The translations under genes and the position numbers were made by a program. Below the pieces are notes generated by a model. It saw only the letters and a list, made by a program, of their open reading frames with translations. It did no database searches and had not been told where the DNA came from. 64,000 nt of DNA from Rhodococcus rhodochrous (GTDB lineage: Bacteria; Actinomycetota; Actinomycetes; Mycobacteriales; Mycobacteriaceae), in assembly GCF_900187265.1 (NCBI RefSeq), contig NZ_LT906450.1, positions 4,827,444 to 4,891,443 on the forward strand. Direction: 5' to 3'. The number at the start of each line of letters is the position of its first letter. Positions within the stretch are counted from its first letter, which is position 1. Below are positions 26,775-35,114 of the stretch, piece after piece.

Positions 26775-27358
26775 GCCACCGACTCGAGTTGCAGCAGCGC
26801 CCTCTTCGCCTCGACTCCCCCGACGTACTGCCCCATGCTGCCGTCGCTGCGCACCACCCGATGGCACGGCACCACCACGGGCAGCGGGTTCTTCGCGCAC
26901 GCCGTGCCGACCGCCCGCACCGCCCGCGGGCTACCGGCAGCGGCGGCGATCTCGGCGTAGCTCGCCGTGCGCCCGTATTCGATCTCGGGCAGGCGCGTGA
27001 TCACCTCACGGCGGAACCCGTCGGCGAGACGCAGATCGAGCGGAAGGTCGAAATGCGTCCTCGTACCGGCGAAGTACTCGTCGAGCTGCCGGACCACCGG
27101 GTCGAGTCGCCGCGGCGCGTCGAGCACGCGCGGGCTGATCCGGCGGGAGAGTTCGTCGAGCACGGCGTCGGATCCGTCGGCGACGTAGGCGACCCGCACG
27201 AGTCCGACGGTGGTGGTGGCCAGCAGGAGCGGACCGACGGGGGTGTCGACGACGCGGAACGCGACATCGAGCAATCCGGCCGCCTCGGCGTCGAGTACGA
27301 GCTTCTCCCGCAACCACGCGAGATCGGCCGATCCGACCGAGAGTTGTGGAAAGTTCAT
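26771..27358 (-). CDS. methylated-DNA-protein-cysteine methyltransferase (second copy)
   Basis: 195 residues from ATG 27358, chosen because ATGA overlaps the sigma-factor stop; MSLM nine bases earlier is an alternative. The active-site motif VVVPCHRVVRSDG is intact, preceded by the Arg-finger region YAEIAAAAGSPRAVRAVGTA. It has a longer N-terminal segment than the operon's other copy. It repairs O6-alkylguanine by accepting the alkyl group on Cys. Two divergent intact copies in one operon suggest different lesion ranges or one acting as a sensor (inference). Confidence 0.9.
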   Translation of the reverse strand: MNFPQLSVGSADLAWLREKLVLDAEAAGLLDVAFRVVDTPVGPLLLATTTVGLVRVAYVADGSDAVLDELSRRISPRVLDAPRRLDPVVRQLDEYFAGTRTHFDLPLDLRLADGFRREVITRLPEIEYGRTASYAEIAAAAGSPRAVRAVGTACAKNPLPVVVPCHRVVRSDGSMGQYVGGVEAKRALLQLESVA

Positions 27359-27870
27359 GAGCGACATCCTGTTCCGTGTTCGATCCGACGACGCAACGCA
27401 GCCCGACCATCGGCCGCCGCGCGACGTGCCGCGGCCGGACTGTTGCCGAGAATCGTGCCGATCTCCGCGTAGGGCAGGCCCCCGACGTAGTGGTAGACCA
27501 GCGCCGCGCGCTGCGTGAAGGGAAGCTCGGCGACCGCGCTCCACAGTTCGTCGTCGCCCTCACCGGGATTTCCTGTGGACGACGCGGGTTCGGGAAGGTT
27601 CTCGGTGGGCACCGGCGTCCGCCCGCGCACACGGTGGATGTCGACGGCCTTGCGGTGCGCGATGGTCACGAGCCACGCTTCGATGTTGCTGCCCGGTGGC
27701 AGGTCGGGATAGGCGCGCAACGCCGCGAGGAAGGTCTCGGACCAGGCGTCGTCGGCGTCGACGGCTCCGAGCAGTGCGCGGCAGACCCGGAGGACCGTCG
27801 CGCCGTGACGGGCGACCACCTCCTCGAAAGGAGGCAGGCTCGCCCGCGGTAGGTGATCAGACAGGGACAT
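27355..27870 (-). CDS. ECF-type RNA polymerase sigma factor in the alkylation-repair operon
   Basis: 171 residues from ATG 27870; a GTG at 27888 would add six. Sigma-2 region: FEEVVARHGATVLRVCRALLG, DDAWSETFLAALRAY, IEAWLVTIAHRKAVDIHR. Sigma-4 HTH: LPFTQRAALVYHYVGGLPY, AEIGTILGNSPAAARRAA. No anti-sigma gene is next to it. Its start overlaps the first ogt by 14 bp and its stop overlaps the second ogt, so it is fully embedded between alkylation-repair genes. It could autoregulate the operon in place of Ada (inference). Some such proteins are annotated as sigma factors without proof of activity. Confidence 0.88.
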   Translation of the reverse strand: MSLSDHLPRASLPPFEEVVARHGATVLRVCRALLGAVDADDAWSETFLAALRAYPDLPPGSNIEAWLVTIAHRKAVDIHRVRGRTPVPTENLPEPASSTGNPGEGDDELWSAVAELPFTQRAALVYHYVGGLPYAEIGTILGNSPAAARRAAADGRAALRRRIEHGTGCRS

Positions 27871-28387
27871 GGGTATCGCCGGCGACACCGGGCTCGGCGG
27901 AACTCAGCACCCGCGCCTCCTGGTCGAGCAGGAAGCGTTTGCGCTCGAGACCACCGGCGTAACCGGTGAGCTTGCCGCTGCTCCCGATGACGCGATGGCA
28001 CGGGACGATGATGCAGAGCGGGTTACGGGCATTGGCCGCAGCGACCGCCCGTACCGCGGTGGGCCGGCCGAGGGCGAGTGCGATCTCCGAGTAAGTGCGC
28101 GTGGTGCCGTACTCGATCGTCGTCAGCGCCTCCCACACCTCGTGTTGGAACGGGGTGCCGACGGGAGCGATGGGGACGGTGAACCGGGTACGGCGACCTG
28201 CGAAGTACTCGTCGAACTGGGTGATCGCCTCGTCGAACCCTTCGGTGACCTGCTCGCCGAAACCGGTGCGGTCGGGCGCGGGGTGATGCTCGGCCATGTA
28301 CACGCCGCTCAGGACGCCGTCGGTGTTCACCAACGTCAGCTCGCCGATCGGCGTGTCGATGACGGTGTGGGTGCGCAATGCGGTCAC
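27857..28387 (-). CDS. ogt: methylated-DNA-protein-cysteine methyltransferase
   Basis: 176 residues from GTG 28387. Motifs: GTPFQHEVWEALTTIEYGTT, YSEIALALGRPTAVRAVAAA, and the catalytic IIVPCHRVIGSSGKLTGYAG. Direct-reversal repair of O6-methylguanine and O4-methylthymine; the protein is consumed by the reaction. First gene of the ogt - sigma - ogt - alkA operon; divergent from an uncharacterised gene, with a 108-bp promoter region between. I see no clear ECF-type promoter there by eye. Confidence 0.93.
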   Translation of the reverse strand: MTALRTHTVIDTPIGELTLVNTDGVLSGVYMAEHHPAPDRTGFGEQVTEGFDEAITQFDEYFAGRRTRFTVPIAPVGTPFQHEVWEALTTIEYGTTRTYSEIALALGRPTAVRAVAAANARNPLCIIVPCHRVIGSSGKLTGYAGGLERKRFLLDQEARVLSSAEPGVAGDTHVPV

Positions 28388-28495
28388 GGCCTCGATCCTT
28401 CCATCCGGTGTGTGCTCTGTACCGGGTAGACGAACGGGACGTCGAAAATGTGAGGTCCGTGATCACGACGATCGGACGTACTGCACTATGACGAC

Positions 28496-29218
28496 ATGAT
28501 CTCGCTGCCTGTGCCCGCGCTCGGACTCTCGGTCGCCGGTTCCATCGTCGACGTCACCCGGACCGTGCTCGGACGCACCCGCGAGACCGCCGAGTTCGCG
28601 CTGTCGCTCCCGGCGCGGGTGGAAAGCCTGCTCGGCGAGGCCGAATCGCTCATCGGCTCGGTGGAATCGCTGATCCGCCGCATCGACAGCGTGGTCACCG
28701 ACGCCACCGACATCGTCGAGGGAGCGTCGGTGGCCGTCGCGCAGGCCACGCAGGTGATCGCCTCGACCATCGGTGTGGTGGAGGAAGCGGCCGATGCGGT
28801 CACGCGGGCCACGGAGATCATCGACTCGACAGGCGGGGTCGTGCGCGATGCGACGGTGGTCGCGGCGGACGCGCGGGTCGTCGTCGAATCCGCGGGCCGC
28901 AGCACCGACGCCGCCGGGGAACTGCTCGAGACCTACAAGCCCCTCGCCGAACGTGCCGCTCCCCTGGCCACCCAGTTCGTCGAGGAGTTCTCACCGGAAG
29001 AACTGCGCGCCGCGATCAAGCTCATCGACCGGCTCCCCGAGATCACCGACCGGGTCGACTCGGTCCTGCCCATCATGGCGACGCTCGACACGGTCTCCCC
29101 CGAGATCCACGAACTGCTCCTCGTCGCGAAGGACGTCCGCCAGGCCATCGTGGGCGTGCCCGGCTTCAACTTCCTGCGCCGACGCGGGGAAGAGAAGGAG
29201 ATCCACGGTGACGATTGA
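28496..29218 (+). CDS. uncharacterised helical (phasin-like) protein
   Basis: 240 residues, almost wholly amphipathic helix from about residue 15 to 170, with many Ala/Val/Thr/Asp and repeated short patterns such as ESLIGSVESLIRRIDSV, VASTIGVVEEAADAV-like segments and REVVRDATVVAADA-like segments, then a C-terminal part LRAAIKLIDRLPEITDRVDSV. It resembles phasin or apolipoprotein-like lipid-surface proteins. No signal peptide or catalytic motif. Close relatives have been mislabelled as RuBisCO large subunit; nothing here supports that. Confidence 0.7.
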   Translation: MISLPVPALGLSVAGSIVDVTRTVLGRTRETAEFALSLPARVESLLGEAESLIGSVESLIRRIDSVVTDATDIVEGASVAVAQATQVIASTIGVVEEAADAVTRATEIIDSTGGVVRDATVVAADARVVVESAGRSTDAAGELLETYKPLAERAAPLATQFVEEFSPEELRAAIKLIDRLPEITDRVDSVLPIMATLDTVSPEIHELLLVAKDVRQAIVGVPGFNFLRRRGEEKEIHGDD

Positions 29219-29254
29219 CCGCACCGCGGTCGGCGACGATTGACCGCACCGCGG
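29210..29254. repeat. short tandem duplication at the end of the phasin-like gene
   Basis: GACGATTGACCGCACCGCGG occurs at 29210-29229 and again at 29235-29254 (25-bp period). The first copy contains the stop codon, so the second repeats the C-terminal coding end in the 42-bp gap before the TetR gene. Probably a slippage duplication. Confidence 0.75.
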
Positions 29255-29260
29255 CAGGCT

Positions 29261-29881
29261 CTACCGGTGTGCCGTCGAGAGGAACTGGTGCGTCGCCGCA
29301 TCGACGATCTCGTCGGGCGAGATGGTGATCTCGTCGTTCAACCACGCGGTGACCAGTTCGGCCAGACCCCCGACGAACAGCAGTCCGTTGATCTCGCCCC
29401 GCTCGGGCGGCCACGCCCGGTCGCCGTACATGCGGGTCGCTTCGTCGGCGACCATCTGGGCGAAACTCCGTAGTGACGCTCGTCTGTGGGTGCGCAGGGG
29501 TTCGAAGCCGGCGGACTCGATGAGCGAGACCCGGCCCTTGCGCGGGTCGTCGGTGAGGATCGCGACGAACGACGCGATGGCGTTCCGCACGAGGTCTTCG
29601 AGTGTGCCCGTACCCGTGCGGAGGGCGGCGAGTACGGCCTCGCGCACCTCGTCGGCGATCTTGTCGAGAACCTGCTGCAGCAGATCGTCCCTGCTGGTGA
29701 AACTCTCGTAGAAGTACCGCTCCGTCAGCTTGGCGTGTGCGCAGATGGCGGTCATGGTGGCGCCGCTCTTCCCCGAGGCCGCGAACAGTTCCAGACCTGC
29801 TTCGAGCAGGGCTTCGCGCCGCAGCGCGACACGCTGTTCGCCGCTCAGACCGGCGTAGCGGCGGGACGCGGGGGAAGTCAT
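29261..29881 (-). CDS. TetR family regulator (CYP136 locus)
   Basis: 206 residues. The N-terminal HTH comprises RREALLEAGLELFAASGKSG, TMTAICAHAKLTERYFYESF and TSRDDLL (about residues 20-72), followed by an all-helical ligand domain. Divergent from the cytochrome P450 gene with a perfect 9-bp inverted repeat between them, the usual setting for a TetR repressor. The order TetR/CYP136/SDR agrees with my recollection of a mycobacterial locus. Confidence 0.9.
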   Translation of the reverse strand: MTSPASRRYAGLSGEQRVALRREALLEAGLELFAASGKSGATMTAICAHAKLTERYFYESFTSRDDLLQQVLDKIADEVREAVLAALRTGTGTLEDLVRNAIASFVAILTDDPRKGRVSLIESAGFEPLRTHRRASLRSFAQMVADEATRMYGDRAWPPERGEINGLLFVGGLAELVTAWLNDEITISPDEIVDAATHQFLSTAHR

Positions 29882-29929
29882 GGGACCGATCTTGACAGAC
29901 CCGATCGATGTGACGCAGACTACACCCCA

Positions 29930-29953
29930 ATCTGACAGGGGTTACTGTCAGAT
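29930..29953. promoter_or_regulatory. TetR operator in the CYP136 promoter
   Basis: ATCTGACAG (29930-29938) and CTGTCAGAT (29945-29953) form a perfect 9-bp inverted repeat with a 6-bp spacer, 23 bp upstream of the P450 GTG and 48 bp upstream of the TetR start. A TTGACA at 29892-29897 could be a plus-strand -35 element. Confidence 0.65.
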
Positions 29954-29976
29954 GTCCGCAGAACTGGAGGTTCGTC

Positions 29977-31356
29977 GTGACCCGGATCCTGGCGGTTCCC
30001 CCCGCCCACTCCCATCTGCGCCCGGTCCCGGGGCGATCGGGAATACCCGGCATCGGGCACGTCCTCGAATACATCCGCGATCCCCTCGCGATGATGCAGA
30101 AGCACTGGGACCGTTACGGCGAGGTCTCCTGCTTCTCGGCGGCCGGCCGACGCTGGATCTCGGTTCTCGGACCCGACGCATGCCAGGAGGTGCTGCAGAA
30201 CAAGGACCGGGCGTTCGTCAACGGCGACGGCTGGTCGGCACTGATCGGGCCGTTCTTCCACGGTGGCCTCATGCTCCTCGACTCGGAGGAACATCTCCGG
30301 CACCGCCGCATCATGCAGCAGGCGTTCACCCGGTCACGCCTCGAGAAGACCGTCGACGCCATGAATCCGTCGATCGCCGAGAAACTCGACAAGTGGGTTC
30401 CCACCGACGGATTCCGCGCCTACACGGCACTGAAGACACTCACCCTCGACCTTGCCACCGACATCTTCATGGGCGGCGCCGAGGACTCCACACCGACCGA
30501 GATCGAAGCGGTGAAGAAGGCCTTCATCGACTGCGTGCAGGCGGCGACCTCGATCGTCCGGTATCCCGTCCCCGGCACCAGATGGAAGCGCGGACTCGAC
30601 GGGCGCCGGGTGCTCGAGGACTTCTTCCGGCACTATCTACCGGCACGACGCTCGCGCGAGACGGACGATCTCTTCTCCGTGTTGTGCCACATCGAATCCG
30701 AAGCGGGACAACGGTTCAGCGACGACGAGATCGTCGATCACATGATCTTCCTGCTGATGGCCGCGCACGACACGTCGACCATCACGATCTCGACGATGAT
30801 GCAGTATCTCGGGCAACACCCGCAGTGGCAGGACCGGTGCCGGGCCGAGTCGCTCGCGCTGGGCACCGCCGCACCGAGTCACGCCGATCTCGACGCGCTC
30901 GGCAGCCTCGATCTAGTGATGAAGGAATGCCTCCGGCTGGTCTCCCCGGTCCCGGTCCTGGCGCGACGGGCCGTGCGCGACACCGAGGTCCGAGGACACT
31001 TCGTGCCGGCCGGCACGTATGTCTCCGTGGCACCGCACTTCACGCACCACATGCCGGAGTACTGGCCGGAGCCCGAACGTTTCGACCCCGAACGCTTCGC
31101 GGAGCATCGACGCGAGGACAAGGTGCACCGCTACGCGTGGGAGCCGTTCGGCGGGGGCGTCCACAAGTGCCTCGGCATGCACTTCGCCGGGGTCGAGGTC
31201 AAAGCGATCGTCCATCAACTGCTTCTGCGCTTCGAGTGGCACGTCGACCCCGGCTACCTCGCCCCGCTCGACTTCACGTCGTTGCCGTTCCCGTCCGACG
31301 GGCAGCCGGTCGACCTGCGACTGCGGTCGACCGACCCCGACCGTCAGGCCGTGTAG
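29977..31356 (+). CDS. cytochrome P450, CYP136-like
   Basis: 459 residues from GTG 29977 (TGGAGG upstream). P450 marks: I-helix AAHDTSTITI (about residue 263), ExxR in MKECLRLVSPVPV, PERF region FDPERFAEH, and heme-thiolate FGGGVHKCLGMHF (Cys near 395). The segment GPFFHGGLMLLDSEEH followed by HRRIMQQAF closely resembles mycobacterial CYP136. Monooxygenase of unknown substrate; it needs a ferredoxin/reductase not encoded here. Under the divergent TetR. It ends 4 bp before a convergent SDR. Confidence 0.88.
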   Translation: MTRILAVPPAHSHLRPVPGRSGIPGIGHVLEYIRDPLAMMQKHWDRYGEVSCFSAAGRRWISVLGPDACQEVLQNKDRAFVNGDGWSALIGPFFHGGLMLLDSEEHLRHRRIMQQAFTRSRLEKTVDAMNPSIAEKLDKWVPTDGFRAYTALKTLTLDLATDIFMGGAEDSTPTEIEAVKKAFIDCVQAATSIVRYPVPGTRWKRGLDGRRVLEDFFRHYLPARRSRETDDLFSVLCHIESEAGQRFSDDEIVDHMIFLLMAAHDTSTITISTMMQYLGQHPQWQDRCRAESLALGTAAPSHADLDALGSLDLVMKECLRLVSPVPVLARRAVRDTEVRGHFVPAGTYVSVAPHFTHHMPEYWPEPERFDPERFAEHRREDKVHRYAWEPFGGGVHKCLGMHFAGVEVKAIVHQLLLRFEWHVDPGYLAPLDFTSLPFPSDGQPVDLRLRSTDPDRQAV

Positions 31357-31360
31357 AGAG

Positions 31361-32095
31361 TCAGGCGGAGTAGAGACCTGCGCCCGCGCGGCTGAGCACG
31401 AGCTTGGGCACCACGGCCCGCGACGACAACTTGAGCAGCGCGTCGACGATCTCGACGACGTCGTTCACCTCGATCATGGACTCGGCCGGGATCTTGTCCT
31501 TGATCCAGTCGGACATGTCGGTGTCGACGTAGGCGGGGGCGAGCGCCGACGCCGAGATGCCGTTGCCGGACTCCTCGGCGTTGAGCGTCTCCACCAGCGA
31601 GATCAACGCGGCTTTCGTCGCACCGTAGGCGGCGAGACCGGCCTCGGCGTAGACACCCGTGATCGACGAGAGCGCAACGATCTTCGATCCGCGGGCCGGA
31701 TCGTTCTCCGCTTCGGCGCGCAGCAACGGCAGCGACGCCTGGATGAGCGCGAACGGAGCGTTGAGATTCACGGCAACCGTCTTGTCGAACCGCCGGGCCG
31801 GGAACTCGGCGATCGGGCCTGCCGTGCCGACACCTGCATTGAGGATCAGCGCCTTCATAGAACCGAACGCCTCGCGATGCGTCTCCACGACGCGGGCGGT
31901 GGCTTCCGGATCGGCGAGATCGGCGGCGACAGCGCGCACCTCCTTGGCGCCCGCTTCCCGCAGACGCTCGGCGACACTCTCGAGGCGTTCCGCTCCGCGG
32001 GCGCTGATCGTCAGCGCGTAGCCGCGTTCGGCAAGGCGGGTTGCGATACCGAGGCCGATTCCCCTCGAGGCTCCGGTCACGAGCGCGCTGGTCAC
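31361..32095 (-). CDS. SDR family oxidoreductase
   Basis: 244 residues from GTG 32095 (GTGA overlap with the phosphotransferase stop). Cofactor motif TGASRGIGLGIA, NAG (LNAGVGTAG), catalytic ALSSITGVYAEAG and YGATKAAL. The residues after strand 2 (ISARGAER) suggest NADP(H). Last gene of the acyl-CoA dehydrogenase/phosphotransferase operon; it could oxidise a hydroxy intermediate there. It also faces the CYP136 gene, as in the mycobacterial CYP136 neighbourhood. Confidence 0.88.
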   Translation of the reverse strand: MTSALVTGASRGIGLGIATRLAERGYALTISARGAERLESVAERLREAGAKEVRAVAADLADPEATARVVETHREAFGSMKALILNAGVGTAGPIAEFPARRFDKTVAVNLNAPFALIQASLPLLRAEAENDPARGSKIVALSSITGVYAEAGLAAYGATKAALISLVETLNAEESGNGISASALAPAYVDTDMSDWIKDKIPAESMIEVNDVVEIVDALLKLSSRAVVPKLVLSRAGAGLYSA

Positions 32096-33120
32096 GCGTG
32101 TGCTCCCTTCAGTGCTGCGAGTCCTGCTGCCACCAGGTCCGGCACGGCTTCACCGGCACGGTCGAAACCGTCGCCGATGGTCGCACCGGCACGCCACCGA
32201 TGGTTGATGCCCTCGGCGATGACGGCGAGCTTGAGGTAGGCCAGACCCATGTAGAAATTCCAGTTGGCGATGTCGCGACCCGACGCAGTGGCGTAGCGCT
32301 GCACCAGGTCGTCCGCCGCCGGCAGGCGGTCGCTCGACCATGCCGCCGGAAAGCCCAGGATGTCGTCGAGCGCCGGATGCCGGTACACGCACATCATGGC
32401 GAGATCGGTGAGCGGGTCGCCGAGGGTGGACAGTTCCCAGTCCACCACGGCGACGACGCGTGCCGGGTCGTTCGGGTCCAGGATGGTGTTGTCGATGCGG
32501 TAGTCGCCGTGCACGATCGACGGAGCGGGCGATTCCGGAATCGACCCGGCGAGCGCGGCGTGCAGCCGTTCGAGGTCCGGCAGTTCGCGGGTCTTCACCC
32601 GGCCCCACTGGCTCGCCCACAGCTTCACCTGCCGGGTCACGTAGCCGTCCGGCCGGCCCAGTCCCCCGAGACCGACGGCCTCGAAGTCGACGTTGTGCAA
32701 CTCGGCGATGATGCGCACGAGTTCACCGACGCAGCGGTCGATCTCGTCGTCACCGAGCGCATCGAGGTCGGCCTTGCTGCGCACCACACGTCCGTCGACG
32801 AATTCGACGACGGTGAACGGCGCACCCATCACCGAGTCGTCCTCGCACTGGACGACGGTGGGCGCGACCGGCACACCGGTGCCCTTCAGTGCCGACGTGA
32901 TGCGGAACTCTCGGGCGACGTCGTGCGCCGACGGGGTCAGACCCGTGGTCGGAGGGCGACGCAGCACCCAGTGGGACTTCTCGTCGAGCAGCCCGTAGGT
33001 GAGGTTGGACTTGCCGCCCGAGATGAGCTCCGCCCGAAGTTCACCCTGAACGGTCACGCCGGAATCGGCGAGGAAGCGCTCGAGGACGGCGAGGTCGAGT
33101 CCCTCGTGCACAGCGGTCAT
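32092..33120 (-). CDS. phosphotransferase family protein (APH/ACAD10-like)
   Basis: 342 residues from ATG 33120 (ATGA overlap with the acyl-CoA dehydrogenase stop). Kinase-like fold: GGKSNLTYGL nucleotide loop, catalytic loop IVHGDYRIDNTIL (Asp and Asn) and metal-binding VVDWELSTLGDPLTDL. Members resemble the N-terminal kinase domain of ACAD10/11, which phosphorylates 4-hydroxyacyl-CoAs before an acyl-CoA dehydrogenase-like enzyme removes phosphate. The adjacent acyl-CoA dehydrogenase makes that 4-hydroxy acid route plausible here (inference). Confidence 0.9.
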   Translation of the reverse strand: MTAVHEGLDLAVLERFLADSGVTVQGELRAELISGGKSNLTYGLLDEKSHWVLRRPPTTGLTPSAHDVAREFRITSALKGTGVPVAPTVVQCEDDSVMGAPFTVVEFVDGRVVRSKADLDALGDDEIDRCVGELVRIIAELHNVDFEAVGLGGLGRPDGYVTRQVKLWASQWGRVKTRELPDLERLHAALAGSIPESPAPSIVHGDYRIDNTILDPNDPARVVAVVDWELSTLGDPLTDLAMMCVYRHPALDDILGFPAAWSSDRLPAADDLVQRYATASGRDIANWNFYMGLAYLKLAVIAEGINHRWRAGATIGDGFDRAGEAVPDLVAAGLAALKGAHA

Positions 33121-34328
33121 TTCGCGGCCTCGCGGGCTGCCTTGCGGACGGCGCCGACGGCACGCTTGGCGATGGCCCAGCGGTGAACCTCGGACGGGCC
33201 GTCGTACACGCGGAACGGCCGGACCTCGCGGGTGAGGCGTGCGATCGGAAGGTCTTCGGAGACACCGAGACCGCCGCACATCTGAGCGGAGCGGTCCACG
33301 ATGCGGAAGATCGCCTCGGCGGCGAAGGTCTTGGCGATCGACGTGGCGTTCGAGGCGTGCGAACCCTGGTCGAGTTCCCAGCACGCCTGCACGAGCAGTG
33401 CGCGGGTCGCGGCGATGTCGATCTCGTTGTCGGCGATCATCTTCTGGATCATGCCGAGATCGCCGAGGCGGGAGCCGAATCCTTCACGCTCCGCGACGTA
33501 GCGGACGGCGGTGTCGTGACCGCGGCGGGCGGCGCCGAGCCAGCGCATCACGTGCGTCATGCGGGCGGGGCCGAGACGCACCTGCGCGTAGGCGAAGCCC
33601 TGATCGACCTCGCCGAGCACGGCGGAGTCGGGGACGAACAGGTCCTCGAAATCGACCTCGCAGTGACCACCGATCATGGAGCGGTCGAGGGTGTTGATGT
33701 GGCGGCCGACCTTCAGGCCCGCGGTGTCGGCGGGGGCGAGGAACATCGTGGCGCCGCCGCGCTGACCGGGCTCGCCCGAGGTGCGGGCCATGATGATGAA
33801 GAATCCGGCACCGTCGGCACCGGTGATGAAGTGCTTGCGGCCGTTGATCTTCCAGCCACCGGAGACCTTCTCGGCGCGCGTGTTCAGAGCGTTGGGGTCG
33901 GCGCCGGCACCGGGGGCGGGCTCGGTCATCGCGAAGGCCGAGCGCACGTCACCGGCGGCGAGGGGCGCGAGGAACTGCTGCTTCTGCTCGTCGCTGGCGA
34001 TGTGCGCGAGCATGTGCACGTTGCCCTCGTCGGGGGCGGCGATGTTGAGCGCGGTGGGGCCGAAGAGCGAGTAGCCCGCGGCCTCGAAGACCGGGGCGCG
34101 GTCGGACATGTTCAAGCCGTGGCCGCCGTATTCGACGGGCGCGTGCGGAGCGAAGACACCGGCAGCCTTGGCGGCCTTCTGCAGATCCGCCCGGATCGCG
34201 TCGCCACCGGCCGCGGTGATGTCGCCACCGTGGGCGTCCTCGACGGGAAGCACCTCGTCGCGGATGAACTGCTCGGTCCGCGCGATGAGGTCCCGGACGT
34301 GATCCGAGTAGGACAGGTCGACCGTCAT
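33117..34328 (-). CDS. acyl-CoA dehydrogenase family protein (ACAD10/11-like partner)
   Basis: 403 residues from ATG 34328 (AAGGAG upstream). Acyl-CoA dehydrogenase fold: AFAMTEPAPGAGADPNAL, WKINGRKHFITGADGA, and the C-terminal CGGLGVSEDLPIARLTREVRPFRVYDGPSEVHR, where the YDGPSEVH end is typical of this subgroup. FAD enzyme acting on acyl-CoAs. Coupled by overlap to a kinase-like protein, as in ACAD10/11 systems for 4-hydroxy acids. A TetR-type dyad lies 19 bp upstream of its start. Confidence 0.92.
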   Translation of the reverse strand: MTVDLSYSDHVRDLIARTEQFIRDEVLPVEDAHGGDITAAGGDAIRADLQKAAKAAGVFAPHAPVEYGGHGLNMSDRAPVFEAAGYSLFGPTALNIAAPDEGNVHMLAHIASDEQKQQFLAPLAAGDVRSAFAMTEPAPGAGADPNALNTRAEKVSGGWKINGRKHFITGADGAGFFIIMARTSGEPGQRGGATMFLAPADTAGLKVGRHINTLDRSMIGGHCEVDFEDLFVPDSAVLGEVDQGFAYAQVRLGPARMTHVMRWLGAARRGHDTAVRYVAEREGFGSRLGDLGMIQKMIADNEIDIAATRALLVQACWELDQGSHASNATSIAKTFAAEAIFRIVDRSAQMCGGLGVSEDLPIARLTREVRPFRVYDGPSEVHRWAIAKRAVGAVRKAAREAAK

Positions 34329-34346
34329 GCTGAGCTCCTTCCGTAC

Positions 34347-34368
34347 CGACCGATCGATCGCTCGGTCG
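34347..34368. promoter_or_regulatory. TetR-type operator upstream of the acyl-CoA dehydrogenase operon
   Basis: CGACCGA (34347-34353) and TCGGTCG (34362-34368) are perfect inverted halves around an 8-bp centre, just upstream of the Shine-Dalgarno. Likely target of the TetR encoded next upstream. Confidence 0.55.
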
Positions 34369-34421
34369 AGTTCACGGTGGCATATCCCCGCCATCGGGTC
34401 AAGCCCGGAAGGGGTGCTCGG

Positions 34422-35048
34422 CTACCTCGCTCCGACCGCGTTCCGCGCGACCTGCAGGTAGCGGTGCACGATCTCGTCCGGCGACAGCGAACCGTCCGGC
34501 CGGTACCAGCTCGCCACCGCGACGCACATCGTCGTCACGGCGCGACTGGCGTCCTTCGGATAGGGCGTGGAGAAGGTGCCGTCGGCGACACCGGCCTCGA
34601 CGATCTCGTCGATCATGCGCTGCTGCTCGTCGCGCAGGGCGACGAATGCACGGCGGGCCTCGGGTTCCATGCTGCGCATCTCGGTCGACGCCACGAACGC
34701 CTGATCGCGGCGGAACATGTGGAAGCGCAGCAGCGACTCGACGACGGCGTCGAACTTCTCGGAGGGGGTGGGTCCGGCGTCGGCGATCGCCTGCCGGCTG
34801 CGGGCGAGCAGGTCGTGCAGCACGGTGGTCGTGAGCGAGACGAGCAGCGCCTGCTTCGAGGGGTAGTGGTGGTACAGACCCGGCACCGACAGACCGGACC
34901 GCGACGCGACCTCGCGGATGGACGTGCCGTCGTAACCGCGTTCGGCGAACGCCTCGAGTGCAGCGGCGAGCGGCTTCGGCAGGTCGGTCGGGCCGTAGTC
35001 CCGCCAAGAGCCGACGTCGCCGGAAACCGAATCCTCACGCGTGTCCAT
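34422..35048 (-). CDS. TetR family regulator
   Basis: 208 residues from ATG 35048. The HTH at about residues 30-75 is LAAALEAFAERGYDGTSIRE, VASRSGLSVPGLYHHYPSKQ, followed by a helical effector domain with FRRDQAFVASTEMRSM. It lies 93 bp upstream of the acyl-CoA dehydrogenase operon on the same strand and 66 bp downstream of the alcohol dehydrogenase gene. Probably represses the operon through the dyad at 34347-34368 and is released by an acyl-CoA or similar ligand (inference). Confidence 0.9.
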   Translation of the reverse strand: MDTREDSVSGDVGSWRDYGPTDLPKPLAAALEAFAERGYDGTSIREVASRSGLSVPGLYHHYPSKQALLVSLTTTVLHDLLARSRQAIADAGPTPSEKFDAVVESLLRFHMFRRDQAFVASTEMRSMEPEARRAFVALRDEQQRMIDEIVEAGVADGTFSTPYPKDASRAVTTMCVAVASWYRPDGSLSPDEIVHRYLQVARNAVGAR

Positions 35049-35114
35049 GCTCAACACCGTAAGGGACGGCTCCGGCGACCTCGGCGCTCGCAGGATCAAC
35101 AGCCGCTCTCAGGA

